This document shows positions 16,152 to 24,786 of a DNA stretch of 40,915 nucleotides, in pieces (positions within the stretch are counted from its first letter, which is position 1; every line of letters begins with the position of its first letter). The translations under genes and the position numbers were made by a program. The stretch comes from Spirochaetales bacterium Spiro_02 (lineage in GTDB: Bacteria > Spirochaetota > Spirochaetia > Sphaerochaetales > Sphaerochaetaceae). The stretch lies in NCBI GenBank assembly GCA_001604275.1, contig LVBD01000031.1, positions 5,228 through 46,142 on the forward strand, read 5' to 3'. The notes beneath the pieces are model-generated. The model worked only from the letters and a program-made list of their open reading frames with translations, did not search any database and had not been told where the DNA came from.

Positions 16152-19100
16152 ATGCCGACGAAGGAACGTCCCAGGAAAATCGGATTCATGCTGGCCTCGA
16201 TCCACACAGGTTCCTCGAACAACCTGTGGGCGGTCCTTGCCAACATGGCGGCCCGCTCCGGCGATGCTCTGTACGTATTTCCCGGAGGAAGGCTCGACTG
16301 CCGCGAAGATTTCGAGTACCTCCGATCCAGCGTCTATTCACTTGCCAATGCCGAGAACCTCGACGGATTGATCAGCTGGAGCTCCAGCCTTGGCGGCTTC
16401 GTGTCGGTCGACGACGTGCTGCGGTTCCATGAACAGTTCGAAGAACTGCCGTATGTGACGATAGGATTGAAGAAGGAAGGGCACCCTGACATCAGTTTCG
16501 ATGCCTATGCCGGGATGAAATCCGAAATATTGCACTGCATATCCGTACACGGGGCGCGGAGGATCGCGTTCCTCAGAGCGCCGGAAAGCCACCTCTCCGC
16601 TGAGGATCGTTACCATGCATACCTCGACACGCTGAACGAATGCGGTATTCCGATCGACGGGCGGCTCATCTCGGACCCCATGCCATGGTCTTCCGGCGGC
16701 CAAGCCCTCGACCAACTCGTCATCGACCGGAAGCTGGTTCCGGGCAAGGACTTCGATACCCTGATCTGCGCCAGCGACCTCATGATGTTCCGTGCAGGCA
16801 GGAGACTGGAGGAGCTGGATGTCACGATCCCCGACGACGTCCGCATCGCGGGCTTCAACGACAGTCACGAAAGCCAGCTGCTCAGGGTGCCGTGCACTAC
16901 CGTCAGCATGCCATTTTCGCAAATGGGGGTCATGGCCTGGGACTCGTTGATGCAGCTGCTCTCTTCGGACAGGATGCGGCAAGGAAGCCCCGACGTCCTC
17001 CTTCCCGCCGAACTGATCGTCCGCCGCTCCTGCGGATGCGAGGACTCCCTCGGAGGACCGTCTCAAGCCGCCTCGATCATCACCGACAGAGATTCGTTCC
17101 TCCGATGGGTCCAGAAGGCGTTCCATCTTTCGGAATCCGAGATGTTCCGTCGCGTCGTCCCGTTGGTGGATGATGCGCTCGGAGCATGCCATGGAACCGA
17201 TGAGCGGAGGTTCCTGTCGCTGGAACAGGAATTATCATCGCTTCTTTTGGAATATTTCAGCAAGAACGGGGACATCAACCTGCTGTATGAGGCCTTGTTG
17301 TGGTTCCGTCTGTTCGCTCCGGCCGGCGACGCCTTCAGGCGGTTCCTTTCCGATCGCTTGCAACCGATGATCGGCAGGACCCAGAACCGGATGTTCAACC
17401 TCGAGATGTTCGAGGCCGGGCGCCGGGCGAGAAAACTTAATTCCCTCAAGTGCGATTTGCTGAGTCTCCGTTCCCTCGCCAGCCTTCCGCAAATTCTCCA
17501 TGCGCACCTTCCTGGGCTGGGAATCGACGCCGCTTTCCTCGTGCTGAACGGCGACGAGGACTTCTCGCAGTTCGTCGGAGGCTTCGTCGACGAGTATGTG
17601 ACCTCCGACCGGCGGGAGTTCCCCCATCGGGAGCTGCTGCCGCCGGACATCGGCGAACGGATGCGGGAAGGCGTCTATATCGTCGAGCCGTTGTTCATGG
17701 AGAACCAACCGCTGGGGTATCTCGTGCTCAGGACCACCGGCAGGGACGGCGGGATGTTCGAGGAACTCAGGTCGTCGCTGAGCAGCGCCATCAAGGGGAT
17801 GTTCCTGTTGGAGGTCGCCAACCAGGCAAGGGAGCAGGCGGAGCGGGCGGAGCGATCCAGAACCGAGTTCTTCGCAAACGTCAGCGACGGACTGCGTGAT
17901 CCGTTGCATGCAATCTTGAAACTGGTCGATGCCCTGAAATCGGATGACTCCGATGTTTCTTCGCGACTTGCCATGTCTCAGGCTATCGAAAAGGAGCTAT
18001 CCAAGGCGAACCACTTGATCGATCTGACCCTATCCCGAACCGGTGAACTCGAACTCGAGCCCCGGTTGCGCGATGCCGGAAGGCTGTTGGATCGGCTGTG
18101 TGAAGTCCTGGGCGCCGAGAGCGGCGATGGCGGTGCGCTGCCTGCGGTTCTTGTCGACGAGACTCGCATCGTCCAGGTCGTGGACATCGTCGGACGGTCG
18201 GTCGCGAGGAACGGCGGACGGGTGCTCTGCTCCGCGCAGGCGGTTTCGGACGGACTGGAGATCATCGTTTCTTCTTCCCAGGAGGGATGGGATCCCCGCA
18301 TGACGCTGCAGGAACCGGGCTTCCTCCTCGCCGAACGGATCATGATGATGCATGACGGGCGGTTCTCTGTAGATCCGCATGCCGTTCGCTGTCTTCTGCC
18401 TTGGCCCACGCTGTCGGGAGAGCGGCTGAAAACCTTGCCGGACGACCAAGGCGCAATCTCCGTATGGGCGGTATCCGCCGGCTCCGACGCTTCGGCGAAG
18501 ATTCCGGATCGATGGTGCGGTCTTTCAGTCCGCGTGCTGTCCGGACATGGCGGAATACCGGTGGAGACGCCGTCGCTACTGATGTGGGATGCGCATGACG
18601 CTTGTTTCGAGACGCTGTCCATGCTACGCATGTTCCGCAAGGATCCTATGAAGAACCGGATTCCGTTCTTGTGCTTCAATGTGCCGGAAGGGTTCTCCAC
18701 GCTGGGCGATGCCGTGGAATCGATCGGCCAGTCGTTCGGCGGAGGGGCTGTGTTCCTGTTCGGGGAACTTCCTCCGGCAATGGAATGGCTGGTTCCGGCA
18801 GGAGAGATCGTTTCCTTGGATTCCCTCGACGAATATCCGTCGAGGTGCGGGGATAATCCCGCAGGTCTGCTGGTCGTCTCGAAGGAGGTCCCCGTCGATG
18901 CGGTGGAGGCGATCCGGCGGTCGCGAAACGGCGGTTCCATTCCGATCCTGCTGATGTATGATACCTTCGATCCCTCCGATGTCGAACGGCTCTGCCTGCT
19001 TCCCCGGGTGCTGATCTGCCACGCCTGCATGGCGGAAAGCGATGGCGTTATCGCGCGCATCAGGGGATTGCTCGCAGGAGACGATATCCTTCCGCCGTTG

Positions 19101-19415
19101 ACCGGCGCTCTGGTCAAGCGCGCGGTCATGTTTCTGTGCCGGCATGCTACGACGCAGATTTCACGCTGGCAGCTCGCCGATGCGGTCAATGTCAGCGAGG
19201 ACTACTTGACGAGAATATTCCGCAAGGAGTTGGGAATTTCTCCGTGGGACTATCTGAACCGCTATCGTATCCATCTCGCATCCCAGCTGCTCCGCCGGAC
19301 GGCGATGACGATCAACGAGGTCGCCTCCCGTACCGGGTTCCAGGATCAGGCATATTTCTGCAGAGTGTTCAAGAAGGTGAGGGGATGTCCACCGGGAAAG
19401 GTCCGTGGGCGCTAG
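16152..19415 (+). CDS. Large AraC-family regulator with LacI-like sensor and degenerate histidine-kinase core
   Basis: A 1087-residue cytoplasmic regulator. Residues about 8-300 form a LacI/periplasmic-binding-type sensor without its own DNA-binding head, ending in LIVRRSCGC, typical of such sensors. A helical and GAF-like stretch follows. Around 560-600 there is a histidine-kinase dimerisation motif, FFANVSDGLRDPLHAI, in which the phospho-acceptor His is Asp (D579). The ATPase-like part after it lacks visible N and G boxes, and two receiver-like segments follow. The last 95 residues are an AraC double helix-turn-helix. AAAGGAG precedes the ATG. It sits just upstream of the oligosaccharide importer, which it probably controls. 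Phosphorelay activity seems lost; sugar binding is the likely signal. Confidence 0.85.
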   Translation: MPTKERPRKIGFMLASIHTGSSNNLWAVLANMAARSGDALYVFPGGRLDCREDFEYLRSSVYSLANAENLDGLISWSSSLGGFVSVDDVLRFHEQFEELPYVTIGLKKEGHPDISFDAYAGMKSEILHCISVHGARRIAFLRAPESHLSAEDRYHAYLDTLNECGIPIDGRLISDPMPWSSGGQALDQLVIDRKLVPGKDFDTLICASDLMMFRAGRRLEELDVTIPDDVRIAGFNDSHESQLLRVPCTTVSMPFSQMGVMAWDSLMQLLSSDRMRQGSPDVLLPAELIVRRSCGCEDSLGGPSQAASIITDRDSFLRWVQKAFHLSESEMFRRVVPLVDDALGACHGTDERRFLSLEQELSSLLLEYFSKNGDINLLYEALLWFRLFAPAGDAFRRFLSDRLQPMIGRTQNRMFNLEMFEAGRRARKLNSLKCDLLSLRSLASLPQILHAHLPGLGIDAAFLVLNGDEDFSQFVGGFVDEYVTSDRREFPHRELLPPDIGERMREGVYIVEPLFMENQPLGYLVLRTTGRDGGMFEELRSSLSSAIKGMFLLEVANQAREQAERAERSRTEFFANVSDGLRDPLHAILKLVDALKSDDSDVSSRLAMSQAIEKELSKANHLIDLTLSRTGELELEPRLRDAGRLLDRLCEVLGAESGDGGALPAVLVDETRIVQVVDIVGRSVARNGGRVLCSAQAVSDGLEIIVSSSQEGWDPRMTLQEPGFLLAERIMMMHDGRFSVDPHAVRCLLPWPTLSGERLKTLPDDQGAISVWAVSAGSDASAKIPDRWCGLSVRVLSGHGGIPVETPSLLMWDAHDACFETLSMLRMFRKDPMKNRIPFLCFNVPEGFSTLGDAVESIGQSFGGGAVFLFGELPPAMEWLVPAGEIVSLDSLDEYPSRCGDNPAGLLVVSKEVPVDAVEAIRRSRNGGSIPILLMYDTFDPSDVERLCLLPRVLICHACMAESDGVIARIRGLLAGDDILPPLTGALVKRAVMFLCRHATTQISRWQLADAVNVSEDYLTRIFRKELGISPWDYLNRYRIHLASQLLRRTAMTINEVASRTGFQDQAYFCRVFKKVRGCPPGKVRGR

Positions 19416-19420
19416 CGGAA

Positions 19421-19450
19421 CAAACGCTCCCCATATGGGCGTTCTTGTAT
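19421..19450 (+). terminator. Probable terminator of the AraC-type gene
   Basis: AACGCTCCC and GGGCGTT form a stem around CATAT shortly after the stop codon, followed by CTTGT. The T-run is poor. Confidence 0.45.
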
Positions 19451-19500
19451 GCCGCCGAAAACGATAAAAAAGTATCAACAACTCATCAAATTTTTTATTT

Positions 19501-19521
19501 ACAATGAATTGATTGCTCATT
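19501..19521. promoter_or_regulatory. Inverted repeat upstream of the oligosaccharide importer
   Basis: CAATGA, 9-base spacer, TCATTG, about 100 bases upstream of the first permease gene in an AT-rich patch. It is a candidate site for the adjacent AraC-type regulator. Confidence 0.3.
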
Positions 19522-19623
19522 GCATACGAATTGCCGGTTATCTGAAAGTCGGAAAAGTACAATTTGCTCTCTGCATTTTCTGTGAATCCCGGTGTATGGT
19601 ACATGTATCGAGGTAGGAGAAAT

Positions 19624-20556
19624 ATGGCAAAAAGCAAGGAGCTCAACAACAGGAGCCCTCTGGTGAGGGATATCGTGCGCCATCGGGCTGTATACGCGCT
19701 GCTGGCGATTCCGCTTGCGTACTACATCATCTTCAAATATGTGCCGATCTGGAACGGACAGATCGCGTTCCGGGACTATATGGCCCTCGACGGGGTGCTG
19801 GGCAGCCGGTGGATCGGGCTGGAGAATTTCAGGACGTTCTTCCATTCCTTCTATTTCTGGGAGCTGCTGCGCAATACGCTGATGTACAGTTTCGGAAAGA
19901 TCGTGTTCAGCCTGCCGCTGGCGATATTGCTGTCCATCACGATCTACGAGTGTCGCAGGACGAGGCTTCGCAAGGTGGTACAGACGCTGACGTACCTGCC
20001 GCACTTCCTGTCGTGGGTCATCATGTACGGGATCCTGCTAGTGCTGCTGGCCCCCGGAGACGGCATCGTCAACGATATCGTCAAGGCGGTCGGAGGACAG
20101 CCGGTGGACTTCCTGACCAATACCAAGGCGTTTCCGTGGATCGTGATCCTCTCCGACGCATGGAAGGAGATGGGGTGGAGTGCGATCATCTTCATCGCGG
20201 CGTTGATGGGCATCGATATGTCGCTGTTCGAGGCGGCGATGGTGGAGGGAGCCAACGCATGGCAGCGGGTGAGGTACATCACGCTGCCGTCGATCGCGCC
20301 GGTGATCGTGACGGTGCTGTTGCTGCGCATCGGGACGATTCTGGATGCGGGGTTCAATCAGCTGTTCATGCTCTATTCGCCGGCTGTCTACAGCGTGGGC
20401 GACATCATCGACACGTGGGTGTATCGCCAGGGGTTGCTGGAGTTCCAGTTCGGGCTGGCCACTGCGGTAGGTCTGTTCAAGGGGCTGATCGGCATGCTGC
20501 TGATCTTCCTGTCCAACAGACTGACGAGGAAGATCTCCGGATCTTCGTTGTTCTAG
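19624..20556 (+). CDS. CUT1-type sugar ABC transporter permease (LplB/YteP-like)
   Basis: A 310-residue inner-membrane permease with about six transmembrane helices. The EAA loop that contacts the ATPase reads EAAMVEGANAWQRVRYITLP, with the conserved Gly. FKYVPIWNGQIAFRDY near the N-terminus is typical of the LplB/YteP branch that takes up complex oligosaccharides, including rhamnogalacturonan fragments. TAGGAG lies 5 bases before the ATG. Ten bases separate it from the second permease. No ATPase gene is in the cluster, so a shared ATPase encoded elsewhere (MsmX-like) is inferred. Confidence 0.93.
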   Translation: MAKSKELNNRSPLVRDIVRHRAVYALLAIPLAYYIIFKYVPIWNGQIAFRDYMALDGVLGSRWIGLENFRTFFHSFYFWELLRNTLMYSFGKIVFSLPLAILLSITIYECRRTRLRKVVQTLTYLPHFLSWVIMYGILLVLLAPGDGIVNDIVKAVGGQPVDFLTNTKAFPWIVILSDAWKEMGWSAIIFIAALMGIDMSLFEAAMVEGANAWQRVRYITLPSIAPVIVTVLLLRIGTILDAGFNQLFMLYSPAVYSVGDIIDTWVYRQGLLEFQFGLATAVGLFKGLIGMLLIFLSNRLTRKISGSSLF

Positions 20557-20566
20557 GGGGAGCGAG

Positions 20567-21475
20567 ATGGCCAAGAAACAACATGTAATCAAGGGGACGG
20601 CGGTGCGCCTGACAGGCGCAGACCGGTCGTTCTATCTGCTGGTGGACATCTTTCTGTGGGTGATGCTGTTCATCATCGCGATTCCGATGTGGAGCACCAT
20701 CACGCTGTCGTTCCGTCCGAACGATTTCATCGGGACCAACATCGAGGGGATGTTCCTGATGCCGTGGAACTGGTCTACGGCGGCGTACAAGGCGTTGCTG
20801 GGCAACAACGGGTTCATCATGGCGTTCGCCAACAGCCTGAAGATTCTGGTGATGGGCGTGACATGCTCGTTGCTGCTGACGATCCCGTTGGCATACGTAC
20901 TGTCGGTGCAGACGCTGCCGGGGCGCAAATGGCTGAACATCCTGGTCATTGTGCCGTATATCTTCAACGTGGGGATGATTCCTTCGTACCTGCTGGTGAC
21001 GAATCTGGGACTGATCGACAAGCTGGTTGCGGTATTCCTGCCGGGAGCGGTCAGTACGTACAACTGTATCATCATGCGCTCGTTCTTCGAGGGGATTCCC
21101 GGGGAGCTGAAGGAGTCGGCGCGCATCGACGGGTGCACGGAGATCGGCGTTCTGGTGCGGATCGTGTTGCCGCTGTCCAAGGCGATCATCCTGACGGTGG
21201 GGCTGTTCTACGGGGTGTCGTTCTGGAACGACTTCTTCCATGCGATGCTGTACCTGAACCGTAACGAGCTGCAGCCGCTGCCGATCCTGCTGCGCAACAT
21301 CCTGATGGCGTCGGGGATGAACGAATACGTGGAGGTCAATGCGTTCGGAGAGGCTCCGATCGCGGCGATCAAGGCGGCTTCGGTGTTCATGAGCGCCATT
21401 CCGATGATTCTGGCCTATCCGTTCATCCAGAAGTACTTCACCAAGGGGACGCTGCTGGGGAGCGTGAAGGGCTAA
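20567..21475 (+). CDS. CUT1-type sugar ABC transporter permease (LplC/YtcP-like)
   Basis: A 302-residue inner-membrane permease with six predicted helices, the partner of the preceding gene. The EAA-type loop is ESARIDGCTEIGVLVRIVLP. The C-terminal YPFIQKYFTKGTLLGSVKG is the standard ending of YtcP/LplC proteins. GGGGAG precedes the ATG. The substrate is inferred from the neighbours: GH105 just downstream, and GH28 and CE12 upstream point to pectic or rhamnogalacturonan oligosaccharides. Confidence 0.94.
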   Translation: MAKKQHVIKGTAVRLTGADRSFYLLVDIFLWVMLFIIAIPMWSTITLSFRPNDFIGTNIEGMFLMPWNWSTAAYKALLGNNGFIMAFANSLKILVMGVTCSLLLTIPLAYVLSVQTLPGRKWLNILVIVPYIFNVGMIPSYLLVTNLGLIDKLVAVFLPGAVSTYNCIIMRSFFEGIPGELKESARIDGCTEIGVLVRIVLPLSKAIILTVGLFYGVSFWNDFFHAMLYLNRNELQPLPILLRNILMASGMNEYVEVNAFGEAPIAAIKAASVFMSAIPMILAYPFIQKYFTKGTLLGSVKG

Positions 21476-21576
21476 GGAAGGTTCCATCTCTCCGTGCGGA
21501 AAGCGCGGGGGTACGCCGGATGGCCTGTGCGTCCGGCCATAGCGAACGAATGGTATCCAAGTAAGGAGGAATAACC

Positions 21577-23154
21577 ATGAAGAAACATCTGTTGACTATC
21601 GTCGCGATCATCGCGTTGCTTGCGATCGTCGCGCTGCCGGTATTCGCCCAGGGCGCTACCGAGGCTTCCGCTTCGAGCGCCAGTTCGAAACCGGTGACTA
21701 TCGATCTGTGGTACGGCGCCGCTATCACCGAGGCCGGACCTCCCCCGGCCGACTGGGTCGGCTACCAGATCATCAAGGACAAGCTGAACATCGACCTCAA
21801 GTTGACGGCTCTTCCGTCCAATGAAAGCGACCAGGACGTCAAGATCCAGGCCGCCGGCGCCGCCAACAACCTGCCCGACCTGTTCATGGTCCGCCGCGAC
21901 GCATGGAAGCGCCTGGTGCAGCAGGGGCTGGTCGCCTCCGTCGACGATCTGTATGCGGAGATGCCCACCCGCACCGCCGTGCAGTACGATGCCGACAGCA
22001 TCGCGTTCACCACGATCAACGGCAAGTCCTATGGGCTCGCTTCTCCCGGCTCGATCATCAAGAACGAAGGGTTGCTGATCCGCAAGGACTGGCTGGACAA
22101 GCTTGGCCTGCAGGTTCCCACCACCACCGACGAGCTGTTCGAGGTCATGAAGGCGTTCACCTTCAACGATCCTGACGGCAACGGCAAGAACGATACCTAT
22201 GGATTCGGTGCGTTCATCGAACTGAACAACTATGAAGAGGGGCTCGGCCGTCGCTTCCAGCCTATCTACGGCGCGTTCGGCGTGGAAGGGACCTGGGATC
22301 TGAACGCCGCCACCGCCGGTCTGAACGTCCGCAAGCCCGAGATGTACGACGCGATGGTCTACATCAAGCAGATGCAGGACGCCGGCGTGATCGATCCGAA
22401 CTGGATGGCGTACAAGAAGGATGACTTCCGCGCCGCATGGAAGCAGGGCAAGTTCGGCATCATGCGCGAGCAGAACGCCGCCTATGCCGCTACTGCCAAC
22501 TATGCTCCGTTCGACAAGAACTTCCCTGACGGCGAGTGGATCGTCATCGATCCTCCAAAGGGTCCGACCGGAAAGTCCTCCGTCGGTCCGTACACCGTCA
22601 ACTACCGCATCTACGCTGTTTCCGCCAAGGCTGCGAAGGAAGGCAAGGCCGATGCGATCGCCCGTCTGCTCGAATGGATGTCCTCCGACGAGGGCTACTA
22701 CCTGCTCGGCTGGGGCGTCGAGGGCGTGAACTATGTGAAGGATGAGAACGGGATCCCGACCGACAAGGGTCTGGCTCTGGGCTTCTCCACGCCGAACGGA
22801 CAGACTGTCACCCAGTTGCGGAACATGGTGTTCTACAATAGCGACGTCGAGCTGTACGCCCGCTATCCGAAGTACGTGACGGCGGTTTCCGGCAAGACGA
22901 TGAGCGCTTTGGACGTTCTGCGCGACATGCAGAGCCGCAAGTGGACTCCGTCGATCGGATGCGACACGCTGCCCGCCCCGAACGCCGACGTCAAGCGTTT
23001 CTACGAACAGGGCGTGCTTGAGTTCCTTACCGGCAAGCGCCAGCTGACCAAGGACAACTGGACCAAGTGGGTGGCCGAGTTCGACAAGATCGGCGGCAAG
23101 GCTTGGGAAGATGCCGGCATCGCCTATGCGAAGGAAGCCGGGTTGCTCAAGTAG
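21577..23154 (+). CDS. Extracellular solute-binding protein of the oligosaccharide importer
   Basis: A 525-residue family 1 (LplA/YtcQ-like) solute-binding protein. The signal peptide is MKKHLLTIVAIIALLAIVAL followed by PVFAQGA, with likely cleavage after FA. There is no lipobox Cys, so it would be periplasmic and not a lipoprotein. The mature part has the long form of the LplA group, with DGNGKNDTYGFGAF (a calcium-loop-like segment common in this group). GTAAGGAGG precedes the ATG. A strong hairpin terminator follows. It probably delivers pectic or rhamnogalacturonan oligomers to the two permeases upstream. Confidence 0.92.
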   Translation: MKKHLLTIVAIIALLAIVALPVFAQGATEASASSASSKPVTIDLWYGAAITEAGPPPADWVGYQIIKDKLNIDLKLTALPSNESDQDVKIQAAGAANNLPDLFMVRRDAWKRLVQQGLVASVDDLYAEMPTRTAVQYDADSIAFTTINGKSYGLASPGSIIKNEGLLIRKDWLDKLGLQVPTTTDELFEVMKAFTFNDPDGNGKNDTYGFGAFIELNNYEEGLGRRFQPIYGAFGVEGTWDLNAATAGLNVRKPEMYDAMVYIKQMQDAGVIDPNWMAYKKDDFRAAWKQGKFGIMREQNAAYAATANYAPFDKNFPDGEWIVIDPPKGPTGKSSVGPYTVNYRIYAVSAKAAKEGKADAIARLLEWMSSDEGYYLLGWGVEGVNYVKDENGIPTDKGLALGFSTPNGQTVTQLRNMVFYNSDVELYARYPKYVTAVSGKTMSALDVLRDMQSRKWTPSIGCDTLPAPNADVKRFYEQGVLEFLTGKRQLTKDNWTKWVAEFDKIGGKAWEDAGIAYAKEAGLLK

Positions 23155-23222
23155 GGAGACACCGTAGCGTTCCGCGGGGTTCGCTAGGCTCCTCGGTCCG
23201 CTTGTCGACCGTTTTTGGTACG

Positions 23223-23255
23223 GCCGCTCGCTAGTCGGGCGGCTGTTTTGCTTTT
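23223..23255 (+). terminator. Rho-independent terminator after the solute-binding protein gene
   Basis: GCCGCTCG pairs with CGGGCGGC around CTAGT (8-bp stem including one G-T pair), then TGTTTTGCTTTT. Confidence 0.85.
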
Positions 23256-23285
23256 CGACTATCAATTATTACAGGGATGTGCTCC

Positions 23286-24389
23286 ATGCGATTCGATACT
23301 TCACGAACACTTTCCCGGCGGATGGCGGATTCTGTCGTCGGCCGATATCGTCCTGGGATGATGAAATGGCATTATGAGCATGGCTTGGTCATCATGGCGG
23401 CCATGCGGGTGGGCGAGATTTCCGGCGACGGCTCGTACTATGACTGGGCGTATGCGATGTACGATCCGCTGATCGCTTCCGACGGGGCTATCGCCACCTA
23501 CCGGAAAGGTGAGTTCAATCTGGATCAGATCAATGCGGGGCGGAATCTGTTCACGTTCCATTCTCGCTCGGGCGAGCGGCGGTTCAAGCTGGCCGCCGAC
23601 CGGCTGAAGGAGCAATTGCGGAATCAGCCTCGTACGCTTGCCGGTCCGTACTGGCACAAGGAGATCTATCCGTGGCAGGTATGGCTCGATGGTCTGTACA
23701 TGCAGGGGCCGTTCAATGTCCAGTACAGCGCCACGTTCGGTGATGATGGTGCGTTCGATGATGTCTGCAGGCAGCTGGTCGTCACGTATGAGAAGCTGCT
23801 CGATCCGAAGACCGGCTTGCTCTATCATGCCTGGGACGAGTCGCGTGGGCAGCGCTGGTCGGACATCGAGACCGGCTGCTCTCCTCATTTCTGGGGGCGT
23901 TCGATCGGATGGTACTGTATGGCGATCATCGATGTGCTCGACTTCCTTCCTTCGGGCCACAAGATGATTCCTCAGTTGCACGACATTCTTCGTCGGCTTC
24001 TGGCTTCGGTGCTGAAATTCCAGGATCGAAGCGGGATGTGGTGGCAGGTCGTCGACGAGGCCGGCCGAGAAGGGAACTATCTTGAGACGTCGGCGACATC
24101 GATGTTCTGCTATAGTCTGTTCCGAGGCGTCCGCGAGGGGATTCTCAAGGATTCTCGGGAATGCGTCGAAGCGGCGCGGCGCGGCATGGAGGGAATCCGT
24201 GCCAAGTATGTGCGGGAGGATGCTTCGGGCGAGTTGCATCTTGGCGGGATCTGTTCGGTCGCCGGGCTCGGCGGCAATCCGTATCGCGATGGTTCGTTCC
24301 GCTACTATGTCCAGGAACCTGTCGTCGAGGACGACTTCAAGGGAGTCGGTCCGTTTATTCTGGCCTGCATCGAGGAGGAACGGCGTTAG
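23286..24389 (+). CDS. GH105 unsaturated rhamnogalacturonyl hydrolase (YteR/YesR-like)
   Basis: A 367-residue (alpha/alpha)6-barrel enzyme that removes the unsaturated galacturonyl residue left at oligomer ends by pectate or rhamnogalacturonan lyases, by hydration of its double bond. The key motif is WQVWLDGLYMQGPF with the general acid Asp at about residue 135. KWHYEHGLVIMA, HAWDESRGQRWSD and HFWGRSIGWYCMAIIDVL are also family features. I chose the ATG at 23286 because AGGG lies 9 bases upstream; an ATG at 23277 directly abuts that AGGG. No signal peptide, so cytoplasmic. Its presence implies that lyases act upstream, but none is encoded in this window. Confidence 0.93.
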   Translation: MRFDTSRTLSRRMADSVVGRYRPGMMKWHYEHGLVIMAAMRVGEISGDGSYYDWAYAMYDPLIASDGAIATYRKGEFNLDQINAGRNLFTFHSRSGERRFKLAADRLKEQLRNQPRTLAGPYWHKEIYPWQVWLDGLYMQGPFNVQYSATFGDDGAFDDVCRQLVVTYEKLLDPKTGLLYHAWDESRGQRWSDIETGCSPHFWGRSIGWYCMAIIDVLDFLPSGHKMIPQLHDILRRLLASVLKFQDRSGMWWQVVDEAGREGNYLETSATSMFCYSLFRGVREGILKDSRECVEAARRGMEGIRAKYVREDASGELHLGGICSVAGLGGNPYRDGSFRYYVQEPVVEDDFKGVGPFILACIEEERR

Positions 24390-24438
24390 TCGTTTCCGCA
24401 GCGGCGGTTCTTCCGTCTTCCTCGTATTCTACCTCGAT

Positions 24439-24483
24439 GTCCGCATTGCGGACGCATAGGCCCTGTCTCCTCAGGGCCTATGC
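24439..24483 (+). terminator. Two adjacent hairpins downstream of GH105
   Basis: GTCCGC-ATT-GCGGAC (24439-24453) is followed by a perfect 12-bp stem (24454-24465 with 24472-24483, loop TCTCCT). There is no T-run. They probably end or protect the GH105 transcript. Confidence 0.6.
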
Positions 24484-24488
24484 ACTAT

Positions 24489-24550
24489 TAGGGTGGTGGT
24501 AGGGTGATTGTAGGGTGATTGTGGGAGTGAGTGTGGGAGTGAGTGTGGGG
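24489..24550 (+). repeat. G-rich tandem repeat with six GGG tracts
   Basis: About five to six units of 10-12 bp (TAGGGTGATTG, then TGGGAGTGAGTG). GGG runs spaced 7-9 bases apart could form a G-quadruplex. The reverse complement of TAGGGTGATTG is CAATCACCCTA, the same 11-mer as at 2738-2748. Confidence 0.75.
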
Positions 24551-24573
24551 GCTTCCCTTTGCCATCGCCCATG

Positions 24574-24675
24574 CCATCCCGTCGCCCATGCCATCCCGTC
24601 ACCCGTGCCATCCCGTCACCCGTGCCATCCCATCACCCGTGCCATCCCATCACCCGTGCCATCCCATCACCGGTA
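24574..24675 (+). repeat. 17-bp tandem repeat, six copies
   Basis: Units of CCATCCCGTCACCCGTG with G/A and C/T variants (24574, 24591, 24608, 24625, 24642, 24659), preceded by a partial unit CCATCGCCCATG. It is a minisatellite that probably varies in copy number between strains. Confidence 0.95.
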
Positions 24676-24695
24676 TTGCTTACCTTGTCGCCTTA

Positions 24696-24714
24696 CAATG
24701 ACCCTGGAATGACC
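24696..24714 (+). repeat. Member of dispersed 11-bp repeat family
   Basis: CAATGACCCTG followed by GAATGACC. The first 11-mer recurs exactly at 36454-36464. Confidence 0.55.
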
Positions 24715-24722
24715 GTTATTGT

Positions 24723-24751
24723 TTGACATCCCATAGGTTGGTCGATAGAAT
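24723..24751 (+). promoter_or_regulatory. Promoter of the nucleoside-importer operon
   Basis: TTGACA (24723-24728), 17-bp spacer, TAGAAT (24746-24751); predicted start near 24758, 29 bases before the ATG. Confidence 0.88.
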
Positions 24752-24786
24752 GAAAGTACAAATTCACTCTGAACAGGAGAGGACAC

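Larger units (their letters stand above)
24390..24786. other. Repeat-rich gap between GH105 and the nucleoside importer
   Basis: No gene. In order: two adjacent hairpins (24439-24483), a G-rich tandem repeat (24489-24550), a 17-bp tandem repeat (24574-24675), an 11-bp family unit (24696-24714) and the importer promoter (24723-24751). Confidence 0.7.

Noticed and set aside
21472-23265. Open frame of 597 codons antisense to the solute-binding protein gene
   Set aside because: Composition-driven shadow of a gene with a clear signal peptide and family match; it runs through the terminator.
24515-24712. Open frame of 65 codons over the 17-bp repeat
   Set aside because: The translation is a low-complexity His/Pro/Ser repeat produced by the minisatellite.
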